Translations under genes and position numbers: made by a program
Assembly (NCBI GenBank): GCA_007827375.1
Contig: VISH01000001.1
Coordinates: forward strand, 372,001 to 436,000
Origin: Alteromonadaceae bacterium 2753L.S.0a.02
GTDB taxonomy: Bacteria; Pseudomonadota; Gammaproteobacteria; Pseudomonadales; Cellvibrionaceae
Direction: 5' to 3'
DNA length: 64,000 nt
Part shown: in pieces, positions 26,250 to 35,631 of the stretch
Numbering within the stretch: position 1 is the stretch's first letter
Layout of the letters: each line of letters opens with the position of its first letter
The notes under the pieces: model-generated
Told to the model about the DNA's origin: nothing
The model's input: the letters and a program-made list of their open reading frames with translations, nothing else
The model's database searches: none

Positions 26250-26601
26250 AAAATATTAGCTGCTCCAGTTAAGCATTGCCGCTAAATGAGAAAGAGTGGT
26301 TCTACGACGTAAAACATGCGGGGTGGCAGAACAATTTCCCCCTCACCCAAAGCAGAAACTAAAAACACCATCTATACGGTCGCCTTAAAGTTGCCGATGG
26401 TATAGATGCTTTGAGCCACGTTGAAATGGTTCATCAATCGAACGCCTTACGTTTAACAAACCACCTCCAAGCTTGCCAACCGCCTTGCCAGTGCGGCCGT
26501 TTGCTCATTCCATGCGCCGGCCTCGTAAGCTGAGGCGCTAATAGTTCAACATTAGCTATACTCGAAAGATCACCGGCAGAACCGCAGACAATCGCCATTT
26601 C
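26250..26601. other. Intergenic stretch with a 9-bp inverted repeat
   Basis: CATCTATAC / GTATAGATG are separated by about 20 bases near 26369-26411. Two overlapping very short minus-strand frames (24 and 20 codons, near 26510-26385, joined by TGATGA) can be read but have no good ribosome binding site. Nothing else is supported. Confidence 0.35.
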
Positions 26602-27388
26602 ATGAACGCCTACACCCGGGGACTTTCAGTACTGTTCGCTATTGGAGCAACCTTATTGGCACTTTACGCCTATCGCTTTCTCCCCGAAAAGCGTTATCTG
26701 GCCACCAATGACCCTGATGTAGAGGTGGAGCCCCACTACCGAACGGTGGATGGGCCGCAAACTGGTTACCTAAAAAAAGCCAATTATTTCCGTTGCAAGT
26801 ACCGCGAGGGAATCCCTGACTGCCGTTACTACTGTAGTAGAATCGGATAAATTTCGAAAACTCTCTACAGTAGATGTCTTGACCAACACTTACAATCGGT
26901 TTGGGATTGAACAAATTGTGCATTCCATAACAGATTTTGGCACCAAGAATACAGCCACCGATTTTGCAATCATTCTGTTCGATATCGATAATTTTAAACG
27001 CATCAACCATCATAGAGGACATGATGTAGGAGATATTGTTTTAAGAGATGTAGCGAAAATCATCGCCCGAAACCTAAGGATAAGCGATTGCGTGGCGCGA
27101 TGGGGGGGTGAGGAATTTGTGATTATTTTACCCTATACCAGATTTGAATTTGCACTCGCACTGGCGGAAAAAATACGAATATCTGTAAGCACCTATAATT
27201 TTGATGCACGCCAACCACTTCATGCAACCTTAGGTGCTGGTGTTAGCGCGATCATGTCTGGAGAATCTTTTGCGGACGCCTTCAAGAGAACCGACGAAGC
27301 ACTGTATAAGGCAAAAAATAGCGGGAGAAATGCTTGCGTACTCGCCAGGCCTCATTCATTCGAACACCTCAATTTTCCACAACTGTAA
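26602..27388 (+). pseudogene. Membrane-anchored diguanylate cyclase (GGDEF) split by a frameshift at an A7 tract
   Basis: The first frame (from ATG 26602) has a membrane helix (GLSVLFAIGATLLALYAYRF) and then loses sense after an A7 run (26772-26778), stopping at 26850. The next frame, offset by one, reads from just after the run through LSTVDVLTNTYNRFGIEQ, FDIDNFKRINHHRGHDVGD and RWGGEEFVIILP to 27388. These are the D-x-L-T-x-x-x-N-R, metal-binding and GGEEF signature motifs. Removing one A joins both parts into a 260-residue anchored cyclase making cyclic di-GMP. It may be a true mutation, RNA-polymerase slippage on the A-run, or a sequencing error. Confidence 0.78.
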
Positions 27389-27551
27389 AGATTATCTCTA
27401 ATCTACTTTGTCTTTTTATGCTGATACAATTCGGAACATGGTTTATGCTTTTTTCAACGCCAGTATCAAGCTTTGACGCGGGGCGTTTCGATAATAATAC
27501 GAAGCGAAACTAATCCAATTGCAATCATTAGCTCGTAGAGACCAAGAAACG

Positions 27552-28760
27552 ATGTCAAATAATAAAAATAAAATTCTTTCCCCTAATTGGAACAAAACGG
27601 GCAAATGGAAAAACCCAACCGTTTCGACCACTCGCTACAAAGTGTGGGTTGACTGGGGTCTTGCTATAGCTTGGAACACCATGATCATAGGAACCCATTA
27701 TCAAGAATACATTGAAGCTTTTCGGGGCAAGCGGGATTTCGATTGGCTGAGCCTGGGGTTTTTCGCGGTTGGAGCCGTATTAATCGTTAGAGCCTGGCAA
27801 CAATTCCGTGACTGGCATTATTTCGGAACCAGTCCCCTTACCATGGAACCGTTTCCGTGGACGACGGGGAGCCACGTTACAGGCAACATAGAACTTAGAC
27901 GCCGGGTAAAACCTACACAGGTACAGATAACACTTGAATGTACAATACTGGTACCATCAGTAGACAAAGATCATGGCCATGTAAAAAGCGCAGTTTGGGA
28001 GAAAACCTTAGCCACCGCTATAAAAACTGGAAGCAAGAATTCCACTATTCCATTGGAATTTAATATTCCTGAAGACCTACCGGAATCTGCGCCTCTCGAT
28101 TCCTCAGATCCTGTTACATGGTATTTACGTGTTAAATTCAAAACCCATGCAATTAGCTATCATCGCGCATTTGTTATTCCCGTCTTTGAAGGTAGGAAAA
28201 GTGCTCTTTTATCTTCTCCGAACCCTGACATTGATCAGGATTCGTCGCCCGGTAATCCGCCTGATATCCACCCCATAGAAGACGGTATTGAAATACGTCA
28301 TCCCATTGCCCGAAATTTGAAGCGGCATTCCGCCGTACTTTTCGGTGGTGTCGTATTTGGTGGCGTCTCGCTTCACTTGAGTTTCACACAACAAGTACCC
28401 ATGCTACTGCTTATCGCTGGCGCAACAGTCTCCATATCACTTTTGCTTTACAGTAGCTACCGGCTACTCAACAGTTATCGCGTAAAAATAGGCAGTCGCG
28501 GTATTTACGCAGAACGCTATTTGCTCGGGATTCGTATCGCTCGCCGATTTGTGGAACCACAACTTATTCAGCGGCTTGAGCTACATAAAACGGGTGCCAC
28601 CCGCAACAGAAAAAAACATATCGAACATTTTGTGGTACGCGCGCGATTAAGATCCGGTAATACCGTGAACCTTGCAGAAGCGCTGAACGGGCGTGGTATG
28701 GCAAAGCAAATGCTGGAAAACATTCGTTTTATGAGTGGTTTTCGGCGAACTGAGGATTAA
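27552..28760 (+). CDS. Membrane protein of unknown function, DUF3592-like
   Basis: 402 residues from ATG 27552. Two N-terminal membrane helices (near WGLAIAWNTMIIGTHY and WLSLGFFAVGAVLIVRAW) precede WHYFGTSPLTMEPFPWTTGS and GNIELRRRV, which resembles proteins with DUF3592 domains. An extracytoplasmic beta-domain follows (about 105-230), then two more helices (about 265-310) and a cytoplasmic tail with basic residues. Function unknown. The upstream extension (TTG 27519) has no ribosome binding site. Confidence 0.6.
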   Translation: MSNNKNKILSPNWNKTGKWKNPTVSTTRYKVWVDWGLAIAWNTMIIGTHYQEYIEAFRGKRDFDWLSLGFFAVGAVLIVRAWQQFRDWHYFGTSPLTMEPFPWTTGSHVTGNIELRRRVKPTQVQITLECTILVPSVDKDHGHVKSAVWEKTLATAIKTGSKNSTIPLEFNIPEDLPESAPLDSSDPVTWYLRVKFKTHAISYHRAFVIPVFEGRKSALLSSPNPDIDQDSSPGNPPDIHPIEDGIEIRHPIARNLKRHSAVLFGGVVFGGVSLHLSFTQQVPMLLLIAGATVSISLLLYSSYRLLNSYRVKIGSRGIYAERYLLGIRIARRFVEPQLIQRLELHKTGATRNRKKHIEHFVVRARLRSGNTVNLAEALNGRGMAKQMLENIRFMSGFRRTED

Positions 28761-29056
28761 GAACTGCTATCTCACATTTATTAAGTCCCGTCACACACCG
28801 ACAAAAGCACTTGCACTGCGAGTGCTTTCTGCAAGTTACCTAGGCCTCACTTACGAAGTAGACTGGTTAACAAATTCTATAATTCGCCTGAGTTGCGCTC
28901 GGATTAGCGGAAAAAACCCGAATCAGCTCTCACCTTATGCGACTTCAGATCTTTAGACTCACCAGCAGTTTAATGCTGACAATGCTTGTATTTTAAATAT
29001 TGCACAGCTTCTCATTTTTCACATCTGCTCATGACTCTGCCAGGAACTTCGTCCAC

Positions 29057-31951
29057 ATGCTCATCCAATTTCGCCGTTGTACAACACCTTTGCTGTTGGG
29101 TATTTTGTTTCTGCTAACTGGCTGTGGCGGTGCAGCGGGGGGTGGTGACAACGGTGTTTTACCTGGAACAGACTTAGGTGAGAACCCTGGAGCAAGCAGC
29201 AGCTCCTCCAGCAGCTCCTCCAGCAGCTCGTCGTCCAGTAGCAGTTCATCCAGCTCCAGCAGCTCGAGTTCGAGCAGTAGTTCCGGTGTTATTATGAGCT
29301 CGAGTTCATCTTCGAGCAGTTCATCTTCGAGCAGCTCGTCCTCGGGCACAGGCAGCTCATCGAGCAGTTCGTCCAGTAGTAGTTCATCATCAAGCACTAG
29401 TTCTGCAAGCAATTCATCTTCCAGCAGCAGCTCCTCAAGCAACTCCTCTACAAGCAGCTCGTCGTCAAGTACCAGCTCATCAAGCAGTTCCTCTACAAGC
29501 AGCTCGTCGTCAAGCAGCTCGTCGTCAAGCAGCTCTTCAACAAGCAGTAGTTCATCGTCGGGTTTGGCGGTGGGCAGCGGTAACTGGTCTGATCCAGCTA
29601 CCTGGCCGAGTGGCCAGGTTCCAAGTGCAGGCGATCAAGTCATTATTGAATCAAACATGCGGGTGGTTTTGGATGTATCGCCTCCGGCATTACGCAGCCT
29701 CACGATCGACGGTACACTCAGCTTCGCAGAAGCTGATTTGGAGCTCACCACAGAATGGATATTAGTGCATGGCGAAATGCACATTGGTAGTGAACAAAAC
29801 CCCTTTCAACACGCAGCGACCGTCACCCTCAGCGACGATTTCCCCGACGAGAGCATCGGCGTTATGGGTGATCGCGGCATTATGGTTATGGGCGGTGAAT
29901 TACATTTACACGGCAGTCGCACGCACACCTGGACAAAACTGTCGCAAACCGCCAACGCAGGCAGCAGTCGCATCGAAGTGCTTAATGCCGATGGTTGGCA
30001 GCTGGGTGATGAAGTGGTTTTGGCATCAACAGATTTTGCACCCGAGCAGACTGAAAAACGTGTGATCAGCGGCATAGATGGCAATAGTGTTGAATTCAGC
30101 AGCCCACTCAATTTTATGCATTTTGGTGAAGTTACTGAGGGCGTGGATGAGCGTGGTGAAGTTGGTCTGCTCACCCGCAATATCCGTATTCAGGCCTCTG
30201 CCGACGCAGAAAGCTCGTATTTCGGAGGACATGTTGCCGTTATGGCGCCCGGAGGTTTATATATTTCCGGTGTTGAATTTTATCGCATGGGGCAGCACCT
30301 CAAATTAGGGCGATACCCGGTTCACTGGCATGTTCGTGGTGACGCCGATGGGCAATATGTCAAGAATTCCTCGGTACACCACAGTTTCAACCGTTGTGTT
30401 ACGGTGCACGGCACGCAAAACGTCCTCGTCGAAAATAATGTCACATACAACACCGTAGGCCATTGTTTCTTTCTGGAAGACGGCGCCGAAACTGGAAACA
30501 GCTTTATCCACAACCTGGGTATGCGCACGAAATGCCACCCAACACGATCGTGCCAACCATTTTTTCAGCAGGCTAGCGACGTGCTCATTCCCTCAGACAA
30601 TAATGCCGCCACCTTTTGGATCACCAACCCCGATAATATTTATCGCGACAACGTCGCCGCCGGTGCAGAAGAAATTGGTTTTTGGATAGCCTTACCCGAA
30701 CATCCAACCGGCGCTTTTGAAGGCACCGAAGAAGGCGCGGCTATTTGGCCGAGACGAACTAATATACGCGAATTTAGTGGCAACGTAGCGCATTCCAATT
30801 ACGACGGTTTGATGTTTGACCGCGGCCCCAACCCCGACGGCACTTTCGACATTCCCGGCAATGATCATACGGCGTATGAAAATCCTGCGGATACCAACAG
30901 CGCTCGCCTCACAACGCGCTTGGAAAATTTCACAGCCTATAAAAATAACAATAACGGAGTTTGGGCGAGAGGGAGCAATCACGAATTTAGTGATTTCAAA
31001 TTAGCAGATAATGCCATTGGTTTTACACACGCATCCGGCAGTTCGCTGTTAATCGATTCGCTGATTGTTGGCGAGAGCGATAATATCGGCAACCCCAGCC
31101 GCCAGGCGGAACGAGATTACGGGCGCGGCCTACCGCACTACCGCGCAGACTATCCTATCCATGGCTATGAGTATTACGATTTTACGAACGGCTTTAGCAA
31201 TGTGACGTTTCGAAATTTTCAAAGTAACACCACCCGTGACGCTGGTGCGATTTCTTATTTATTTTTCTCTGACTTCGGCATTAGCACGAATAACTCCGCC
31301 GAAGCGGCAGTGTTTGATAATGCCAAGCCGGTGTTTTTTCCAAATATGCGCAGCGAATGGGCTCTGGAAGATAGCGGTAAAGATGGTTACAAGGGTGCTA
31401 TTTTTCACGATAAAGACGGTTCCGTCGGCGGTATTGCCGACGCCTTTATCGTTATAAACAACCCTGTGTTTCTCGATGCCGCTGCTTGCACTGTATATTC
31501 GGAATGGAACGCTGCCGTATGTAGCGGCAATTATGGTCGGATTGGCTTCAATAACAATTATTTCGGTGGAAACTCCAGTGAGGACCCGGGCTTGATCACG
31601 TTAAGTCGCAACGACGCTGAACTGACTGTTTCAGGTGCGAGTTTTGGAGGCTTAAGTGGCAAGGAAACCACCTTGAGATTTGGAACCGAAATAACAGTAA
31701 CTACAGAAAATACGGTTAACACGCTCACTATTTCGCTCCGCGAGGGCAGCCAGAACGATTGGGTCATTTTGCAACTGCCGAGCTTTACCAGTGCCAGCAC
31801 CGGCACCGAAGCTGCCAGCCTAACAGCCCTAAGAGAGTCTGCCAGCAATGCCTTCTACCTCGACGCGGACACACTCTATGTCAAACTCTTTGCTGGTAAC
31901 GGGTTTTTCAGCGGTTCTGTAAATCTGTGCACCGCGGCCACCTGTAATTAA
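29057..31951 (+). CDS. Surface lipoprotein with polyserine linker, G8 domain and CEMIP-like beta-helix
   Basis: 964 residues from ATG 29057. The signal ends in lipobox LTGC (C23), so it is lipid-anchored. A serine linker spans about 46-168. Next is a G8 domain (about 170-320, GNWSDPATWPSGQVPSAGDQ and WILVHGEMHIG), then a right-handed beta-helix. The helix contains LGRYPVHWHVRGDADGQYV, SVHHSFNRCVTVHGTQNVLV and GHCFFLEDGAETGN, strongly like animal CEMIP/TMEM2 proteins, which act on hyaluronan. The bacterial substrate is unknown; a polysaccharide lyase or hydrolase role at the cell surface is likely. The C-terminal 200 residues may be a separate beta-domain. Confidence 0.85.
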   Translation: MLIQFRRCTTPLLLGILFLLTGCGGAAGGGDNGVLPGTDLGENPGASSSSSSSSSSSSSSSSSSSSSSSSSSSSSSGVIMSSSSSSSSSSSSSSSSGTGSSSSSSSSSSSSSSTSSASNSSSSSSSSSNSSTSSSSSSTSSSSSSSTSSSSSSSSSSSSSSTSSSSSSGLAVGSGNWSDPATWPSGQVPSAGDQVIIESNMRVVLDVSPPALRSLTIDGTLSFAEADLELTTEWILVHGEMHIGSEQNPFQHAATVTLSDDFPDESIGVMGDRGIMVMGGELHLHGSRTHTWTKLSQTANAGSSRIEVLNADGWQLGDEVVLASTDFAPEQTEKRVISGIDGNSVEFSSPLNFMHFGEVTEGVDERGEVGLLTRNIRIQASADAESSYFGGHVAVMAPGGLYISGVEFYRMGQHLKLGRYPVHWHVRGDADGQYVKNSSVHHSFNRCVTVHGTQNVLVENNVTYNTVGHCFFLEDGAETGNSFIHNLGMRTKCHPTRSCQPFFQQASDVLIPSDNNAATFWITNPDNIYRDNVAAGAEEIGFWIALPEHPTGAFEGTEEGAAIWPRRTNIREFSGNVAHSNYDGLMFDRGPNPDGTFDIPGNDHTAYENPADTNSARLTTRLENFTAYKNNNNGVWARGSNHEFSDFKLADNAIGFTHASGSSLLIDSLIVGESDNIGNPSRQAERDYGRGLPHYRADYPIHGYEYYDFTNGFSNVTFRNFQSNTTRDAGAISYLFFSDFGISTNNSAEAAVFDNAKPVFFPNMRSEWALEDSGKDGYKGAIFHDKDGSVGGIADAFIVINNPVFLDAAACTVYSEWNAAVCSGNYGRIGFNNNYFGGNSSEDPGLITLSRNDAELTVSGASFGGLSGKETTLRFGTEITVTTENTVNTLTISLREGSQNDWVILQLPSFTSASTGTEAASLTALRESASNAFYLDADTLYVKLFAGNGFFSGSVNLCTAATCN
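29194..29560 (+). repeat. Polyserine linker-coding tract in the G8 lipoprotein gene
   Basis: About 120 codons, nearly all serine with scattered Thr, Asn and Gly, with AGC, AGT, TCC, TCG and TCA mixed. It would hold the catalytic part well away from the lipid anchor. The tract makes long Leu/Glu-rich antisense frames that are not genes. Confidence 0.9.
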
Positions 31952-32189
31952 TTCAGGCGAGCGAAAACAGCGCACACACCTCTCATACATGACGGGGTCT
32001 TGAGATGACCCCGCCTGAGATTCTTCTGAATTGCCGACTTACATCAAGAAACCTTTCGGCTCGGCACTTTCCGACAAGTATGGTTCCACATTCAACGCAG
32101 ATTTAGGCGCCAGCGTGCTAGTATGCTAGCCCGTAACAAAAACCATAAATTCTGACAATAATCACACAGTTTGCTCTTAGAGGTTTCCA

Positions 32190-34028
32190 ATGAGACTAAC
32201 AATGTTACTTGCCTTGGCCATTGCAGTATTGAGCGCGTGCGGCGGTGGTGGCACCAAAGAAGATAATCCGGGCGCTACAGGCTCGAGTTCGTCCTCTTCG
32301 TCCTCGTCCTCGTCGTCCTCATCGTCCTCCTCCTCTTCAGGAGCCGTTTCGCCAGAACTGGTATATGCAGCCAACATTGGCGGAGAGGAAATCACAGTAG
32401 GAGATATCACCTTCCTCGAAGATCAATTTTCCAGCGGCGGCAGCGCCCGTGAAATTAGCCAGACGATCAGTGGTGCTCCGGCTAACAGCGTTTTTCAAAG
32501 CGAACGCTATGGTGATTACAGCTACGATGTTCCCGTAACCAATGCGAGTTATCGAGTGGTGCTGTATTTCGCAGAAACCTATCACGAAGCTGAAGGCAAC
32601 CGTTCGTTCAATGTGTCAGTTGAAGGGAACGAGGCCATCAGCGCGCTGGATCTGGCAACCGCGGCCGGGCCGTTTACCGCTTACGAAGTTACACTGGAAA
32701 ACATCGCAGTGCAGGATGAAACCCTCAGCGTCAGTTTGGAAACTATTACGGATAATGCAACCCTTTCTGGAATCGCGCTCTACTCAGTAACTGGCCAATA
32801 CGTGGCGCCGCCACCCGTGCCGCCGCAACCACCAGAGCTACCCGCGCCGAGCGCCGCCACCCCGGAAAACCTAGGATCTGACTGCAGTGTGAGCGGCCTG
32901 GCCGCAGCGCAGGAATTACCGGTTGTGGCCAACCTGCCAGATCCATTTACAGCCCTGGACGGCACAGCTATCACCACGAGCGATCAGTGGCGCTGTCACC
33001 GTCAGGAAATTCTGCGCCAGGCCGAGGCCTACATTTATGGCTTCAAGCCCAACAAACCGGAAACCGTAACGGGTTCGGTGAGTGATACTGAAATAAGCGT
33101 GCAAGTAAGCGATGGCGGTCACAATACAAGTTTTACAGTGAGCGTCGAACTCCCTGAAACTGGAAGCCCGCCCTACCCTGTTTTGTTCAGTTACAGTTTC
33201 GATTTCGGCGGCACGCTTTACGGTTTCACCTATAACGAGCAAATAAAAAATGAAGGTATTGCCATTGTGACCTTCAACCCCTACGACATTGGATCGGAGT
33301 CTGGCAACCGTGGTAACAAGCAAGGTGCCTTCTATGATATTTACGGCGCAGACAGCGAAACCGGCTTGCTCGTCGCCTGGGCATGGGGCATCAGTCGAAT
33401 GATTGATGTCATTGAAGCCTCCGACGGCACGCTGCTTAAGGCCGATGCGACTGCCGTAGCCGGCTGCTCGCGCTTCGGTAAAGGTGCGTTCACCGCAGGC
33501 GCATTTGATCAGCGGATTGCACTTACCATTCCCTTCGAATCCGGTTCTGGCGGGGTACCCATCTGGCGAGGAATACCTGGTGAAGGCGCACAATCTCCGT
33601 CTAGCGCCTACAGCGAAACCTATTGGTTGGGTGATGCATTCGATGCTTTCGACAGTTCCACGGGCGTACAGAAACTGCCGGTTGATACGCACGAAATTAT
33701 TGGTCTTATTGCACCGCGTGGGCTTCTGATTCTGGATAACCCACACATTGCCAACCTTGGCCCAATATCGGCCCATGTGGCGGCACTCGGTGGTGCTGAG
33801 ATTTACAAAGCGCTCGGTGCAGAACACAACATGGCTTACCACTCCAATGTCTCCGACAGCAACCATTGCTCTGTCCGCCCAGAGCACTTGCAACCTTTGC
33901 AAGATGCCCTGCAAACATTTTTATTGAAAACTGCAGACTTACCGGGCGCGATCAATGCGCATCCAAACGCGACGGGCGATTTATCGTCGTGGATAGACTG
34001 GAGTACGCCAACGTTAACAAGCCCTTAA
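32190..34028 (+). CDS. Lipoprotein with malectin-like domain and CE15 glucuronoyl esterase domain
   Basis: 612 residues. The lipobox LSAC (C17) anchors it. A short serine linker (about 31-50) leads to a malectin-like domain (55-205, YAANIGGEEITVGDITFLED and YFAETYHEAEGNRSFNVSVE), which in other proteins binds di-glucose or similar sugars. A proline-rich hinge (VAPPPVPPQPPELPAPS) leads to a CE15 catalytic domain with nucleophile S427 in AGCSRFGKGAF, an acidic FESGSGG and catalytic H559 in DSNHCSV. CE15 enzymes split the ester between 4-O-methyl-glucuronic acid on xylan and lignin. The protein would act at the cell surface on wood-type xylan. It lies downstream of the G8 lipoprotein. Confidence 0.93.
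   Translation: MRLTMLLALAIAVLSACGGGGTKEDNPGATGSSSSSSSSSSSSSSSSSSSGAVSPELVYAANIGGEEITVGDITFLEDQFSSGGSAREISQTISGAPANSVFQSERYGDYSYDVPVTNASYRVVLYFAETYHEAEGNRSFNVSVEGNEAISALDLATAAGPFTAYEVTLENIAVQDETLSVSLETITDNATLSGIALYSVTGQYVAPPPVPPQPPELPAPSAATPENLGSDCSVSGLAAAQELPVVANLPDPFTALDGTAITTSDQWRCHRQEILRQAEAYIYGFKPNKPETVTGSVSDTEISVQVSDGGHNTSFTVSVELPETGSPPYPVLFSYSFDFGGTLYGFTYNEQIKNEGIAIVTFNPYDIGSESGNRGNKQGAFYDIYGADSETGLLVAWAWGISRMIDVIEASDGTLLKADATAVAGCSRFGKGAFTAGAFDQRIALTIPFESGSGGVPIWRGIPGEGAQSPSSAYSETYWLGDAFDAFDSSTGVQKLPVDTHEIIGLIAPRGLLILDNPHIANLGPISAHVAALGGAEIYKALGAEHNMAYHSNVSDSNHCSVRPEHLQPLQDALQTFLLKTADLPGAINAHPNATGDLSSWIDWSTPTLTSP
32283..32339 (+). repeat. TCN-only serine microsatellite in the CE15 gene
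   Basis: About 19 serine codons using almost only TCG, TCC and TCT, giving a simple repeat. Other serine linkers in the window mix in AGC and AGT. This points to recent expansion by slippage in three-base steps. Confidence 0.7.
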
Positions 34029-34033
34029 GGTAA

Positions 34034-34065
34034 AAACCCCTGCGTGTTTGAACACGCAGGGGTTT
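34034..34065. terminator. Bidirectional terminator between the CE15 and GNAT genes
   Basis: A perfect 15-bp stem (AAACCCCTGCGTGTT / AACACGCAGGGGTTT) with a two-base loop. T-rich ends on both strands (GGTTTCTT and GGTTTTTA) let it serve both convergent genes. Confidence 0.9.
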
Positions 34066-34089
34066 CTTCCCGATCGTCCAGCAAGCTTG

Positions 34090-34611
34090 TTAAGCCACAG
34101 ATTTTTCCAGAACCACTAAGGTAATATTTTCTTTCACTGGCTGGCCAACATTGGCCTCCAGCGGGTAAGCCAATTCCTCGCCAGTCGCTTGATAACCGCG
34201 CCGTTTATAAAACTCGATGAGCTGCTGATTGAGATTTACAACGCTTACCCGAAACAATTCTGCACGTTTCAATGCGTAGGTTTCGGCGTGTTTTAGAAGC
34301 TCACTCCCCAATCCTGTACCTTGCTTTTCAGGGTGCACAGCAAACATACCGAATTCGGCTGTTTTTGCAATTTCATCAAATTCCACTGCTATGCAGCAAT
34401 GAGGTTGATCGTTTTCATCAAATGCGGCAAACACCCGATATTTTTTATCCAGAATGATATCTGCCACGGCCTGCGTTGAGATGCGATCACCTTCGATCAA
34501 ACCGTTTTCCGTTGTCCAACGACGCTCCCCGCTTGTACCCCGGTAGGCAGAATTTATTAACCCCGCAATGGCGCAAGCGACTTGTGTTTGACGTATACCA
34601 ATGATGTCCAT
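34090..34611 (-). CDS. GNAT-family N-acetyltransferase
   Basis: 173 residues from ATG 34611. GMFAVHPEKQGTGLGSELLK is the acetyl-CoA-binding motif A, and LIEFYKRRGYQATGEE the C-terminal GNAT signature. The longer upstream frame overlaps the preceding gene and reads unlike protein, so the ATG at 34611 is preferred. It is the last of a likely four-gene minus-strand group (36734 to 34090), 22 bases after the unknown gene. Substrate unknown. Confidence 0.9.
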   Translation of the reverse strand: MDIIGIRQTQVACAIAGLINSAYRGTSGERRWTTENGLIEGDRISTQAVADIILDKKYRVFAAFDENDQPHCCIAVEFDEIAKTAEFGMFAVHPEKQGTGLGSELLKHAETYALKRAELFRVSVVNLNQQLIEFYKRRGYQATGEELAYPLEANVGQPVKENITLVVLEKSVA

Positions 34612-34633
34612 AACCCAACCTGCAACTGTTCGC

Positions 34634-35572
34634 TTAAAAACTCGAGAATTTATACTCCAGGGTGCTATCCAACCAATGGGGCAATTCCAAGCCATCGCTA
34701 CCAACGACCGGCGGCACCAGTTTGCGACGAGTAATTACCCACGCATCGTTTTCCGGCTCGACCCGTAAACTCCAGCCCCAAAGAACGGGCGCACAAGCCG
34801 GGACCCAAATCGCATTATTAGGGTCGGCGGTAAGTGCGCGCTGCATAAAGTAGCTGGTGTACTGCTCCAGCACGGTAACCGTTTTTACCTGTCTACCCTG
34901 TACCGTTCGCTTTAAGGGTTGAGCAATGCAGTAATCAAACGCGTAGTTTTTTTCCGTGTTTTGAAATTGCCAGTCACTGCGTTGCAGTACGGGAGAATTA
35001 TCATCGCCGTCTTCACGAAACAATACCGGCGCTCCAGCAGGTTCTGTATCCAACAAGCGGTGTTGCTCACCCTTTTCGTCGGTGACAAAACGGCTTGCCG
35101 TTACCAAGCGAATTTCACCCAATTGCGCAGCGTGGGCAAGCGCCCGATAACGCACCTGAAATTTTGGCGTTATTGCAAGTACAGCGCAGTCGACACCCTC
35201 AGCAATCACCAAATCTTCAACGCTGGACGATAATAAATGGAATTCATTTTCGGCAAGCGTCGCGCCCGCCGCTATGGGGCCATCCCCCCAATAAAAAGCT
35301 GTTGCAGAATTTGTTGCCGGTTTGATTTCAGCGGCTTCGTTATTTAAAGCATAACGACTCACAAAGGTATCATGCTCCAGGAATTCATTATTTTCCTGCT
35401 GCAGGCAATTACGCCATTGTTCGGTAGAGTACCTAACTCCGCGAATAAACGTCGGTCGTGTAGAGGCAATATCATCGGTATGCTTATCCCCAGTACTGTG
35501 ATCAACACCACCTGACACCAAACGCAGTTGGTTGGGAGCATAGGGTAGGCGCATTTTGGGAGGACCTGGCAT
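34634..35572 (-). CDS. Hypothetical protein, middle of the globin operon
   Basis: 312 residues, not recognised. There is no signal peptide or membrane helix, so it is cytoplasmic. The start reads MPGPPKMRLPYAPNQLRLVS, followed by FIRGVRYSTEQWRNCLQQEN. The middle has strand-like LVIAEGVDCAVLAITP and an acidic loop FREDGDDNSPV; the end is rich in Trp and Pro. It lies 59 bases after the globin gene and 22 bases before the GNAT gene, on the same strand. The context suggests a shared transcript, but gives no function. Confidence 0.6.
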   Translation of the reverse strand: MPGPPKMRLPYAPNQLRLVSGGVDHSTGDKHTDDIASTRPTFIRGVRYSTEQWRNCLQQENNEFLEHDTFVSRYALNNEAAEIKPATNSATAFYWGDGPIAAGATLAENEFHLLSSSVEDLVIAEGVDCAVLAITPKFQVRYRALAHAAQLGEIRLVTASRFVTDEKGEQHRLLDTEPAGAPVLFREDGDDNSPVLQRSDWQFQNTEKNYAFDYCIAQPLKRTVQGRQVKTVTVLEQYTSYFMQRALTADPNNAIWVPACAPVLWGWSLRVEPENDAWVITRRKLVPPVVGSDGLELPHWLDSTLEYKFSSF

Positions 35573-35631
35573 TGTGTTTCCTGTGTACGTATGTCTGTTC
35601 GGACTAGATGTTTTTACCGGGGGAGCAAACC

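Noticed and set aside
26385..26510. Two overlapping tiny minus-strand frames joined by TGATGA
   Set aside because: 24 and 20 codons only, no ribosome binding site; chance cannot be excluded.
29194..29560. Possible repeat array (CRISPR-like) in serine-coding DNA
   Set aside because: The periodicity is codon-level and codes a serine linker; there are no constant repeats with unique spacers.
32916..33914. 332-residue minus-strand frame
   Set aside because: It lies fully inside the CE15 coding region, has no ribosome binding site and no recognisable domain.
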